Source of the DNA: Planctomycetota bacterium
GTDB lineage: Bacteria; Planctomycetota; B15-G4; SIAN01
Direction: 5' to 3'
DNA: 64,000 nt
Assembly: GCA_028289345.1 (NCBI GenBank)
Contig: JANQQL010000028.1
Coordinates: 62,001-126,000 of the forward strand
Shown: in pieces, positions 52,671 to 61,122 of the stretch
Position numbering within the stretch: position 1 is the first letter of the stretch
How the letters are laid out: every line of letters starts with the position of its first letter
Notes under the pieces: generated by a model
Database searches by the model: none
What the model saw: the letters and a program-made list of their open reading frames with translations, nothing else
What the model was told of the DNA's origin: nothing
Position numbers and translations under genes: made by a program

Positions 52671-54305
52671 GTGACGGAGCTGACTCACGCCCCGCCCACC
52701 GCTCATGGCCCGCGCGCGTCGGCGCGCTGGATTGGGCTGTTGGCCTTCGTCGGAAGCCTGGCGCTGACCTTGCCAGGCCTCGGGTTGGATCACTACGGCT
52801 TCGATGCCGATGAAGGCGAGTACTTCGAAGCGGCGAAACTGCACATGGAGTGGCTTGGCAACTGGGACCAGCCGGGCTCGTTCGACGAAGAAGTCCTCCA
52901 GCACCACTTCCCTTGGAAGCCCACGTTCGGGGTGATCCACCCAGCCCTTTCCCGGCTCGTGAGTGGGATGAGCTGGGCACTCTTCCACGGACAACTGGAC
53001 GCGGATCCAATTTGGTCGGCGCGACTTCCCAGCGCCGTGGCCTACGCGCTGATCGCGGCCTTGCTCTGCGTGTTCACAACCCGCCGCTTGGGAGCCCCCG
53101 CGGGGCTGCTTTGCTTGGGACTGTACTGGATCAACATTCGTTACTTCGGCCACGCCCATATCGCCAAGACCGATCTGATCTTGTGCGCCTTGTGGGTGGC
53201 TGGGACTCTCCTGCTGACGCGCCTCCCTCCCCAAGGCAGTTGGGCGATCAATAGTGCGACGGCGTTTCTCGCGGGTCTGGCGCTGGCAACCAAACTTCCG
53301 GCGATCCTTCTGATCTTGACTCTCTTCACCTGGTCGATTCTGCGCCAGGGGAGGGTGCGGCTGAACACGCTGATTCCGTTCCTGTTGCTGCCCGTGCCGA
53401 TCTTCTTTGCGCTGACTCCCGCGGCGTGGCACGACCCATGGGGATTCACCAGCGAGTTCATCGAAGGATTCACCTCCCGCGAGAAGATCGTCCGGATTCC
53501 CACGCTGTTCTTCGACCAAGTCTACGAACATCGCATGCCGTGGTATGCCCCCACGGTTCACGGTCTGGTCACCACTCCCCCGCTGATCGTGATCGGTGCG
53601 CTGTGGTTTGCCCTGATCGGGCTGTGGTCGTGGCGCGGACGCATCCTTCAGGGATTCCTCGAGTTCCTGCGCGGTCCCGGCAGCTTGTTCACGGCCGCCG
53701 CTCTCGGAACCTTGGCCGCCGTGTCCCTTCCCAGCGTTCCGTCTCACGACGTCGACCGGCTGTTCCTGCCGTTGCAGCCTTTCCTGGTGTTGTTCGCCAC
53801 CGGAGGGATCTGGCAGGCCCTGCAAAGGATCCCTCGACCGGGGGCGCGATGGGCGATCGCCCTTGTCCTGTGGGCTCCGGCCGCCGTCGAAGCCTGGCGT
53901 CAGAACCCCTACCAGATGGCGTACTTCAACGGTTTCCTCGGTGGTTCCTCCGGCGCAGAGGCGCGCGGCATGGACGTGGTCTATTCCAAAGCAGAGATCA
54001 ATCAGCGGGTGCTCGACGCACTGAACGAGCACTTGCGCCCGAACGAGTCTCTGTTCTCCAACTTCGTTCACCGCGACCTATGGGCCCATCAGCAAGCCGG
54101 CCGGCTGCGACCGGACATTCGCCTCGTCGACCAGGGCAAGGGCGACGCCATCCTCATCTACGCCCGGCGCGGTTGGATGATCGGACCAGAAGAACGCCTG
54201 TACCGGCGCCGACCGGAACCACTCTGGTCACTGACCCACCGCGGAGTCGATCTGGTTCTGCTGTATCGGCTCGAAGACGTGGCGAAAGGCCGAAAGCAAC
54301 GCTGA
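52671..54305 (+). CDS. GT-C (GT39-like) membrane glycosyltransferase
   Basis: The 544-residue product has about ten transmembrane helices and the acidic first loop DHYGFDADEGEYFEAAK, as in GT39-type transferases that use polyprenyl-phosphate sugars. The soluble C-terminal domain of about 120 residues follows the last helix. The GTG start at 52671 is the only start before the first helix. It is divergent from the sulfatase-fold gene and convergent to the DUF1501 gene, with repeat copy 3 between. Confidence 0.82.
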   Translation: MTELTHAPPTAHGPRASARWIGLLAFVGSLALTLPGLGLDHYGFDADEGEYFEAAKLHMEWLGNWDQPGSFDEEVLQHHFPWKPTFGVIHPALSRLVSGMSWALFHGQLDADPIWSARLPSAVAYALIAALLCVFTTRRLGAPAGLLCLGLYWINIRYFGHAHIAKTDLILCALWVAGTLLLTRLPPQGSWAINSATAFLAGLALATKLPAILLILTLFTWSILRQGRVRLNTLIPFLLLPVPIFFALTPAAWHDPWGFTSEFIEGFTSREKIVRIPTLFFDQVYEHRMPWYAPTVHGLVTTPPLIVIGALWFALIGLWSWRGRILQGFLEFLRGPGSLFTAAALGTLAAVSLPSVPSHDVDRLFLPLQPFLVLFATGGIWQALQRIPRPGARWAIALVLWAPAAVEAWRQNPYQMAYFNGFLGGSSGAEARGMDVVYSKAEINQRVLDALNEHLRPNESLFSNFVHRDLWAHQQAGRLRPDIRLVDQGKGDAILIYARRGWMIGPEERLYRRRPEPLWSLTHRGVDLVLLYRLEDVAKGRKQR

Positions 54306-54443
54306 GGCCTCGGGAGATCCTGAGCGACGCTTCTCGGTCAAACAACTCCGCGGCTCTCGTGTCTTTCGAATCACCCGGATTCCGAACTTCGCAGCCCTCG
54401 GACAGAGAGCCTCGTCCATCGTCGGCCGTGTCTCCCGGTGTCC
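54306..54443. other. Short intergenic region before repeat copy 3
   Basis: These 138 bases separate the GT-C gene from the repeat. Together with the repeat they make a 301-base gap between convergent genes. No gene or T-tailed hairpin is seen. Confidence 0.4.
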
Positions 54444-54609
54444 CTAGCCGGCCGTTGAAGAAAGCCTCGGATGGCCGATCGAGAGATTCTCGTTTGCGCC
54501 GAGGAGTCGGGCCGCAGGCGAATCCTTGGTTTCGTCGAGGGTTCGAGGACAAAGACGGGGCGAAAAGGTCCGATCGGGGGGCGCGGTAAGACTTTTCAGC
54601 GGCCTGCTA
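54444..54609 (-). repeat. 3'-end-associated dispersed repeat, copy 3
   Basis: Read on the minus strand this copy begins TAGCAGGCCGCTGAAAAGTC at 54609 and ends with CTTCAACGGCCGGCTAG at 54444, forming the best-preserved terminal inverted repeats of the three copies. It aligns with the other two; conserved blocks include GATCGGACCTTTTCGC, CCTCGACGAA, GATTCGCC and GAGAAT-TCTCGATCGG. Its first three bases are the TAG stop codon of the DUF1501 gene. Confidence 0.85.
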
Positions 54610-56043
54610 GGCCAAGAGATCCCGAACCACGTGCCCGTGAACATCGGTCAATCGGAAGTCTCTTCCCTGGAACCGATAGGTCAGTTTCTCGTGGTTGATG
54701 CCGAGCTGATACAGCATGGTGGCATGCAGGTCATGAACGTGCACCGGGTTCTCGACCGGGTAGTAGCCGAACTCGTCGGTCTTTCCGTAGGTCATTCCGG
54801 CCTTCATCCCACCGCCAGCCAGGAACAGGGAGAACGCTCGGATGTGGTGGTCACGCCCATCCTTCTGGGCCATCGGTGTGCGGCCGAACTCCCCGCCCCA
54901 CAGCACCAGGGTTTCGTCCAGCATGCCCCGTTGCTCGAGGTCACGAATCAGGGCCGCGCTGGCCTGGTCGACCAGCTGCGAAGCGGCCTGCATGCCTTTG
55001 CGAATCTGCAAGTGGTGGTCCCAACCACGGTGGTACAGCTGAATGAAGCGCACTCCGCGCTCGGCCAGTCGGCGCGCCATCAGACAGTTCGAAGCGAACG
55101 TGCCACTGGGACGGGTGACTCCATACATGCGCAGGATGTGATCCGGCTCGCTCGAGAAATCCGCGAGCTGGGGCACCGTCGACTGCATCGCCTCCGCCAA
55201 GGAGTATTGAGCGTTGCGCGCCTCGATCTGGTCGTCGACCACGGTGGTCCCATGGAGCCGATTCATTTCTTGGATGGCAGCGATGGTCTGGCGTTGACCG
55301 GGGAGGCTGACCCCCTCGGGGCTCCGAATGTAGTGCACCGGCTCCTCTCCGGACTGGAACCGAACTCCCTGGAATCGCGCCGGCAGGAATCCGCTGTGCC
55401 ACTGGCGGGAGGAAATTGGCTGGTCCTGTCCTCCTCCGGAAGAGATCAGAACGACGTATCCCGGCAGGTCCGTCGCCTCGCTTCCGACGCCGTACCACAA
55501 CCAGGATCCCATGCTGGGGCGACCGGCGATGATCGAGCCGGTATTCATGAACAAATGAGCGGGGTCGTGATTGATCTGCTCCGTCTGCATCGAACGGATG
55601 ATGCAGAGCTTGTCCGCGATGGAACCGAGATGAGGAAACAGCACGCTGATTTCCTGCCCCGACTCGCCCCAACGACGGAACTCGAAGTGGGGCGCCATGC
55701 ACTTCAGCTCCATGCCCTGGAGCTGAGCCACGGGTTGCCCCTTGGTGAAGGACTCTGGCATCGGCTGGCCGTGACGCTTGGCCAGCTCCGGCTTGTAGTC
55801 GAAGGACTCGAACTGGGACGGTCCTCCCGCCATGTAGAGATGGATGATGCGCTTGATCTTGGGTTCGTAGTGCCGCGGCCGCAGCACTCCTCGCCACGGC
55901 TCCGCGGCCGGGTCTCCGGCCAACTGGGCGACTGCCGGCTTCGCCGTCGAGGCCCCCCATAGCAACGCCCCCATGCCTCCGACAGCACGGGACAAGAACG
56001 TCCGCCGGGTGAGTTCGGAAGCCATGGGTTCGCGCTCGTTCAT
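54607..56043 (-). CDS. DUF1501 protein with Tat signal
   Basis: The 478-residue product carries a twin-arginine signal (TRRTFLSRAVGGMGALLWG) and is a DUF1501 protein: IIHLYMAGGPSQFESFDYKPEL, then LWGGEFGRTPMAQKDGRDHH, the family's conserved regions. DUF1501 proteins belong to the sulfatase/alkaline-phosphatase fold and occur in Planctomycetes with DUF1549/DUF1553 partner proteins; the function is unknown. The ATG at 56043 overlaps the stop of the PSCyt1/PSD1 gene as ATGA. Its stop codon is supplied by repeat copy 3. Confidence 0.92.
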   Translation of the reverse strand: MNEREPMASELTRRTFLSRAVGGMGALLWGASTAKPAVAQLAGDPAAEPWRGVLRPRHYEPKIKRIIHLYMAGGPSQFESFDYKPELAKRHGQPMPESFTKGQPVAQLQGMELKCMAPHFEFRRWGESGQEISVLFPHLGSIADKLCIIRSMQTEQINHDPAHLFMNTGSIIAGRPSMGSWLWYGVGSEATDLPGYVVLISSGGGQDQPISSRQWHSGFLPARFQGVRFQSGEEPVHYIRSPEGVSLPGQRQTIAAIQEMNRLHGTTVVDDQIEARNAQYSLAEAMQSTVPQLADFSSEPDHILRMYGVTRPSGTFASNCLMARRLAERGVRFIQLYHRGWDHHLQIRKGMQAASQLVDQASAALIRDLEQRGMLDETLVLWGGEFGRTPMAQKDGRDHHIRAFSLFLAGGGMKAGMTYGKTDEFGYYPVENPVHVHDLHATMLYQLGINHEKLTYRFQGRDFRLTDVHGHVVRDLLA

Positions 56044-58469
56044 GGTCGCGTGATCAATTCGTGAAGGTTCAAGAGCACCCGCGCAACGGCCGTCCAAGCC
56101 GCGTGGTTCACCGGATCGAGCCCCTCCGGATTCGACCAAAGACCAATGTCCAATAGCGCTTCGGCTTGCTTCGGGTTCTCCGAGTAGTAGGCACGCTGCT
56201 CTCCGAACAACCGAGTAAGCGTTTCGACTTCGTCCGGGGTCGGCGCTCGTTGCACGGCCTGCCGCATCGCCCAATCGATCGTCTCTTCCGTCGAACTTGC
56301 TCCCGACTTCAGCATTCCCACGGCGAACGCCCGCGCCGCTTCCACATAGCTCGGATCGTTGAGCAGCGTCAACGCCTGCAACGGAGAGTTGGAGATCGGT
56401 CGCTCGGCGGTGCACTCTTCTCTCGTCGGCGCATCGAATGCCAGCATGCTGGGATGCAAGAAGGTCCGTTGCCACCAGCTATAGAGACCGCGTCGGTACT
56501 GATTGCCTCCGTGGCTGGGAATGTACTGGCGCTTGGGAAAGTTGAGGTTCTTCCAGTAGCCGCGCGGCTGATAGGGCTTCACGCTCGGCCCGCCGATCCT
56601 GCGTTCCAGCAAACCACTCACCGCCAGAACCGTGTCCCGCACCCCTTCCGCATGAAGCCGGAACCGAGTCTGCCGGGCCAGGAATCGGTTGTCGGGATCC
56701 TGTTCGAGCAACTCGGGCGAAGCGTTCGCCGACTGGCGATAGGTTCCCGACATCACGATCTGTCGGATCAGTCCTTTCACATCCCAGCCGGATTCGACGA
56801 AGTCGATCGCCAGCATGTCCAACAACGCGGCGTGCAGCGGAAACTCGCCCTGGGAACCAAAGTCATCGAGGACTCGGGAGAGCCCGCGACCGAACAGTTG
56901 CTTCCAGATCCGGTTGACGAAGACTCGAGCCGTCAGGGGATGCTCCGGCGAGATCAGCCAGCGAGCCAGGTCCAGCCGGCTGGCCTGGTCGCCGTCGGCT
57001 TGCAACGGGGGAAGAAAGCTCGGGGTCCCGGGCTCGACGACGGGGCCGGAATCATCCATCCAGTCTCCGCGTGGCAGCAGTCGCGTCTCGCGAGGGGTCT
57101 CGCGTGCCACGGTGGCGGGCATGCGTACTTTGCCGGACCGCAACAACTCGATTTGATCTTCCAGCACTCGAATGGTGTGTTCCAGGCGCTCGACGCTCTT
57201 GTTCCGAGGGTTCTGCAAGATCTTCTTCGTGCGCTCGAGTTCGTGACGGTACTGGGCGATGTGCTGCTCGGCATCGTGGACCGGCACGTCCATGAACGGA
57301 GGCCAATACGGTCGATCCGGATGGTCGTAGACCGCTTGTTCCTCGATGTCGGCAAAGAACGCGGCGAATCGATAGAAGTCTTCATGGGAGTACGGGTCGA
57401 ACTTGTGGGTGTGACACTCGCAACAGGCCATGGTCGCCGCCATCCAAGTGCTGGCCGTGGTGCGGACCCGGTCCGCCGCATACTTCTTTTCGTATTCCAG
57501 AGGCTGTGCACCATCCTCCGGGGTGTAGCGGATCAAGCGCTGATAAGCCGCGGCAATCCGCTGCTCCGCGCTGGCATCTTTCAGCAGGTCTCCCGCCAAC
57601 TGCTCGACGGTGAACTCGTCGAATGGCTTGTTGTCGTTGAACGCGTCGATGACGTAGTCGCGGTAGGGAAACACCGTCCGTTCGTTGTCCGCGTGATAGC
57701 CCACGGAATCGGCGTAACGAACCAGGTCGAGCCAAAACACCGCCATGTGTTCGCCGTAGTGCGGAGAGGACAGGAATTGATCGACAAGCCTCGAGTAGGC
57801 ACCCGGACGGGCATCGTCGAGATAGCTCTGCACTTCTTGCGGCGTCGGCGGGAGCCCGCGCAGGTCGTAGGACAAGCGGCGCACCAGAGTCACGGGATCG
57901 GCCGCTTCGGAAGGAGTCATCCCTCGCTTCTGCAATTCGAACAGCACCCAGGAATCGATGGCGCCGCGAAGAAAGCTCTCGAACCCGGCCAGTTCGGGCA
58001 CTGCTCGACGCACGGGAGCCCGGTACGACCAGTGGTCGTCATACGGGGCACCTTCGGCCACCCAACGGCGAAGGAGCTCCACCTGTCCTTGGTCGAGGGG
58101 CTTGTTGAACCGCGCCGGAGGCATCCGGCGAACCTTGCTCTGACTGGTGACCTTGGACACCAGCTTGCTCTCTTCGGGACGGCCGGGAACGATGGCCGCG
58201 CCCCCCTCACGTTTGGCAAACGCAAACTCCGGAAGGTCCAAGCGCAACTCGGCTTCCCGCGCCGCCTCGTCTGGCCCATGGCACGGGAAACAGTGGTTCG
58301 ACAGGATCGGTCGAACGTCCCGGTTGAAGTCCAGAGCCGGCGGATCCGATGCCTGGGGCCTCGCGCCACTCGGAAGGACCACGCTCGGGACCAGTACACC
58401 GACCAGGGAAATCGAGGTCACCAGCGCGATTCTCGAGGAGCCGCGGCAGATTCGGTCAGTGAACGCCAT
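56040..58469 (-). CDS. PSCyt1 / DUF1549 / DUF1553 (PSD1) protein
   Basis: The 809-residue product has a signal peptide, a Planctomycete-type cytochrome c domain with CFPCH (about residues 60-64) for covalent haem, a DUF1549 domain (about 165-370, including WLDLVRYADSVGYHADNERTVFPYRDYVIDAFN), a second Cys/His motif CCECHTHKFDP, and a C-terminal DUF1553 domain (HPLTARVFVNRIWKQLFGRGLSRVLDDFG ... SNSPLQALTLLNDP). It is a characteristic exported protein of Planctomycetes and Verrucomicrobia. Its role is unknown; a haem-dependent surface redox or glycan role has been suggested by context in the family. It is coupled to DUF1501. Confidence 0.92.
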   Translation of the reverse strand: MAFTDRICRGSSRIALVTSISLVGVLVPSVVLPSGARPQASDPPALDFNRDVRPILSNHCFPCHGPDEAAREAELRLDLPEFAFAKREGGAAIVPGRPEESKLVSKVTSQSKVRRMPPARFNKPLDQGQVELLRRWVAEGAPYDDHWSYRAPVRRAVPELAGFESFLRGAIDSWVLFELQKRGMTPSEAADPVTLVRRLSYDLRGLPPTPQEVQSYLDDARPGAYSRLVDQFLSSPHYGEHMAVFWLDLVRYADSVGYHADNERTVFPYRDYVIDAFNDNKPFDEFTVEQLAGDLLKDASAEQRIAAAYQRLIRYTPEDGAQPLEYEKKYAADRVRTTASTWMAATMACCECHTHKFDPYSHEDFYRFAAFFADIEEQAVYDHPDRPYWPPFMDVPVHDAEQHIAQYRHELERTKKILQNPRNKSVERLEHTIRVLEDQIELLRSGKVRMPATVARETPRETRLLPRGDWMDDSGPVVEPGTPSFLPPLQADGDQASRLDLARWLISPEHPLTARVFVNRIWKQLFGRGLSRVLDDFGSQGEFPLHAALLDMLAIDFVESGWDVKGLIRQIVMSGTYRQSANASPELLEQDPDNRFLARQTRFRLHAEGVRDTVLAVSGLLERRIGGPSVKPYQPRGYWKNLNFPKRQYIPSHGGNQYRRGLYSWWQRTFLHPSMLAFDAPTREECTAERPISNSPLQALTLLNDPSYVEAARAFAVGMLKSGASSTEETIDWAMRQAVQRAPTPDEVETLTRLFGEQRAYYSENPKQAEALLDIGLWSNPEGLDPVNHAAWTAVARVLLNLHELITRP

Positions 58470-58716
58470 GGGCGGGCGATCCCCCGGGCAAGGCCATGGG
58501 TTGGTCCAGAAGATTCATCTCGCTCATGGTAGCCTGGAACTCGCCCCGAGACTCGGCCGAGATTGCCCCAAACTCTTCCGTTACGGGCACTTGGGAGCGT
58601 CTCGCGGTGTTCGACCGCCGATCCGCGTGAGCGGAACAGACTCCCGCGCGAGGAAAAGTTCCACACCGGCGTAAGGACCCTGGTCGCCGCGACACCCACG
58701 GAAGTGAGCCAATCCC

Positions 58717-59337
58717 GTGGAGAACCGAGTCCCCCAACGCCCGAATGCCACCTGGATCGCGGCCTTTCAAGGCCGCGCGGGTGATCGTCCGGCCCTCGCC
58801 GAACTGGAGACGTACCTGCAACGAGTGATCGCCAAAGTCGCGCGCACCTTCACGGCGGAAGAGCGAGACGATCTGGTGCAAGAGACGTTTGCGCGGATCG
58901 TCAAGAACCTCGAAGCATTTCGCGGTGAGAGCGCGTTCACGACCTGGGCCGCAGGGGTCGCGACTCGCGTGGCATTCACGGAACTGCGCCGGCGCAAAGC
59001 CCAACAAGAGCGAGCCGGCGAGTATGAAGCACTGGAAGGAGAGTTGGCCAAGCTCCCCTCTCCTTCCCCGGCTCCCGACCAACAGCTGGAACGATCGGAC
59101 ATCCTCATGACGCTGCAACGAGCCATCCACGACGAACTCACCGATCGTCAGCGCACGGCAATCCTGGCCGAACTCCGGGGTCTGCCCACGATCGAAATTG
59201 CAGAACGCATGCAAATCAACCAGAACGCGCTCTACAAACTCACCCACGACGCCCGCAAGAAACTGCGGCGCAGTTTGATCGAGGCTGGCTTCCGCGGCGA
59301 TTCATTGATGAGCTTTGACTCGGAGGCCTCGGGATGA
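58717..59337 (+). CDS. ECF-type sigma-70 factor
   Basis: The 206-residue product has sigma region 2 (EERDDLVQETFARIVKNLEAFRGESAFTTWAAGVATRVAFTELRRRK) and sigma region 4 (ELTDRQRTAILAELRGLPTIEIAERMQINQNALYKLTHDARKKLRRSL). It is an ECF sigma factor that would direct transcription of a stress or envelope regulon. The GTG start at 58717 is used. Its stop overlaps the start of the anti-sigma-like gene as ATGA. It is divergent from the PSCyt1/PSD1 gene. Confidence 0.92.
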   Translation: MENRVPQRPNATWIAAFQGRAGDRPALAELETYLQRVIAKVARTFTAEERDDLVQETFARIVKNLEAFRGESAFTTWAAGVATRVAFTELRRRKAQQERAGEYEALEGELAKLPSPSPAPDQQLERSDILMTLQRAIHDELTDRQRTAILAELRGLPTIEIAERMQINQNALYKLTHDARKKLRRSLIEAGFRGDSLMSFDSEASG

Positions 59338-59567
59338 GCTTCTCGCGCGCCGACTTGCAAAAGCTGCTGGAACTGGTCGCCATGACCGAAGCGAAGGAGA
59401 TCGACTGCGACGAATTCTTGCACCGGGTGGCAGGCTATCTGGAACGACTTGGCCCGGAGGGCACCCCTCCCCCCGGCTACGAAGACGTCGTCCATCACCT
59501 GCAGATCTGCCCAGAATGTTTGGAAGAGTTTCGAGTTCTCTACCAGGCGCTGTGCGAAGAGTCGTGA
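59334..59567 (+). CDS. Zinc-binding anti-sigma-like protein
   Basis: The 77-residue product has an HxxxCxxC motif (His55, Cys59, Cys62) like the zinc-binding core of anti-sigma (ZAS) proteins, and helical flanks. It has no membrane segment, so it would be a soluble anti-sigma factor or redox sensor for the coupled ECF factor. It overlaps the genes on both sides by 4 nt (ATGA upstream, GTGA downstream). Confidence 0.75.
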   Translation: MSFSRADLQKLLELVAMTEAKEIDCDEFLHRVAGYLERLGPEGTPPPGYEDVVHHLQICPECLEEFRVLYQALCEES

Positions 59568-60154
59568 GCAAGCCCTCCCTCACCCAGCTGCTGCGAGACA
59601 TCCGTGGCTGCACTCTTTGCGAAGAAGCACTGGAGCACGGCATCCGGCCGGTCCTTCAGGTCCATCCCCGGGCACGCATCCTGATCGCGGGCCAGGCCCC
59701 GGGGAAGCGCGTGCACGCCTCAGGAATCCCCTTCGATGACCCCAGCGGGGAACGCCTGCGCGAGTGGATGGGCATCTCTTCCGAAACGTTCTACGACCCG
59801 CAGCGAATCGCCATTCTCCCCATGGGGTTCTGCTACCCAGGCACCGGCAAGTCCGGAGATCTGCCGCCGCGACCGGACTGCGCCGACGCCTGGCGTGGAC
59901 CAGTCCTCGAACGATTGACGGGGATCCGACTCACCTTGGTTCTCGGCACCCACGCCATGGATTGGCACTTGGAGAAACCGCGCGGGACTCTCACCGAAAC
60001 CGTTCGCGCTTGGAAGTCCTACGGTCCCCGTCGGATGCCACTGCCCCATCCCAGTCCGCGCAACAACCCTTGGCTCAAGAAAAACCCCTGGTTCTCACAG
60101 GAGCTCATTCCCGCTCTTCGCCGACGGGTCCGACGAGCGCTCGCCGGGCCCTAG
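59564..60154 (+). CDS. 4Fe-4S uracil-DNA glycosylase family protein
   Basis: The 196-residue product belongs to the uracil-DNA glycosylase superfamily: motif 1 GQAPGKRVHASGIPFDDPSG and motif 2 PHPSPRNNPW. Four cysteines (Cys16, Cys19, Cys90, Cys106) match the family 4-type C-x2-C ... C-x15-C iron-sulfur pattern. It would excise uracil or a related lesion from DNA. The GTG start at 59564 overlaps the anti-sigma-like stop; the longer frame from 59315 is a shadow of the sigma and anti-sigma genes. Confidence 0.88.
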   Translation: MSKPSLTQLLRDIRGCTLCEEALEHGIRPVLQVHPRARILIAGQAPGKRVHASGIPFDDPSGERLREWMGISSETFYDPQRIAILPMGFCYPGTGKSGDLPPRPDCADAWRGPVLERLTGIRLTLVLGTHAMDWHLEKPRGTLTETVRAWKSYGPRRMPLPHPSPRNNPWLKKNPWFSQELIPALRRRVRRALAGP

Positions 60155-60294
60155 TCGTGGCCTGCTCGCAGTGAAGGCGAGAGGCGTTCGTCACCGGACC
60201 AGCCAGACCTTGACGATCGGGATGATGGATTGGATGCCCCGATGTTCTGTGGATCCACCCACCGCCATCGCCCAGAGGGCTAGGGCCCCAGCCG

Positions 60295-60963
60295 TCACTT
60301 CCTCCGGTAGGTCAACTCCAACCGAGGCTGTGCAGAAGAGTCCGTGTTCTCGCGACTCGCCAAACTTTTGGCGGTTTGACCGGTGGATTCATCTCCCCTC
60401 AGAATCCAGCCGTGATTCTGTCCTGGCCTAGCCATCCATCGGCGCACGTCGCGCAACAGGAAGCGATTCGAAACTCGATAGGTGCCCGCGCCTTCCACTT
60501 CCATTCGTGCACTCGGCTTTCGGGCAAAGGTGCCCCCCGGATGAGGCCAGGTCTCGCTGTCGAAGAATGTATGGACCCAGGTCACATCACCGGGCTCTGC
60601 CGCAGCCCCCATGCCTCCCGGAAACGAGGAGGCTCCTTCGCCCCACGATCGGCGCAATCGGTGGACCTGGAGAGGACGCGGATCGGGGTTGCTTGGCAAC
60701 ACGGTCACGACCAATGCCACGCGTTCCAGAATGGCTCCTGGAGGCAAAACCTCCTCCACATCGAAGAACAACGCGGTGCGGCGGATGGACCCAGTGGCTT
60801 CGCTGGTCCTTCCCACGAACAACGTGGGACCCGAGCCGCTGGCTCGATCCCCTTCCGCATCTTCGATCAGCGTCCCGTCTCGCGAGGCCACGACCTCGAT
60901 CGTCTCGAGGCCACTCGTCGTGACAGCCAAGCTCAGACACACGGCAACTGGCAACCCGATCAT
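60295..60963 (-). CDS. Exported DNRLRE-like protein without sorting signal
   Basis: The 222-residue product has a short signal peptide (about residues 1-17) and a DNRLRE/CBM96-type domain similar to the IPTL-CTERM protein at 18346-19140: RRSWGEGASSFPGGMGAAAEPGDVTWVHTFFDS matches its ADWGEGTSDASG ... DATWIHTSF, and HGWILRGDESTGQTAKSLASRE matches FGWVLLGDETGGNQTAKRFDTRE. The C-terminus ends at LELTYRRK, with no IPTL motif, helix or basic tail. It would be secreted rather than anchored. Confidence 0.8.
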   Translation of the reverse strand: MIGLPVAVCLSLAVTTSGLETIEVVASRDGTLIEDAEGDRASGSGPTLFVGRTSEATGSIRRTALFFDVEEVLPPGAILERVALVVTVLPSNPDPRPLQVHRLRRSWGEGASSFPGGMGAAAEPGDVTWVHTFFDSETWPHPGGTFARKPSARMEVEGAGTYRVSNRFLLRDVRRWMARPGQNHGWILRGDESTGQTAKSLASRENTDSSAQPRLELTYRRK

Positions 60964-61122
60964 GGAAGACTCCCGGAATCATCAAGCGCAAGAGGGGACG
61001 AATCTTGGCAGCCTTGGGTAGCCCGGACTCGGCGCGGCGCAGGAAGCTTTCCCGCCAGCCCGAGTTCCGCCAAGATGCGCCTTTCCCGAGCAATCTGCTT
61101 CTCGTCTCCCTCCGAGCGACCC

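Noticed and set aside
52584..54071. A 495-codon minus-strand frame opposite the GT-C gene
   Set aside because: The translation is charged, low-complexity and without motifs, whereas the plus-strand product has a normal GT-C topology.
56166..58532. A 788-codon plus-strand frame opposite the PSCyt1/PSD1 gene
   Set aside because: It is antisense to a gene with clear domains. Long antisense frames are expected at this GC content, and the translation shows no domains.
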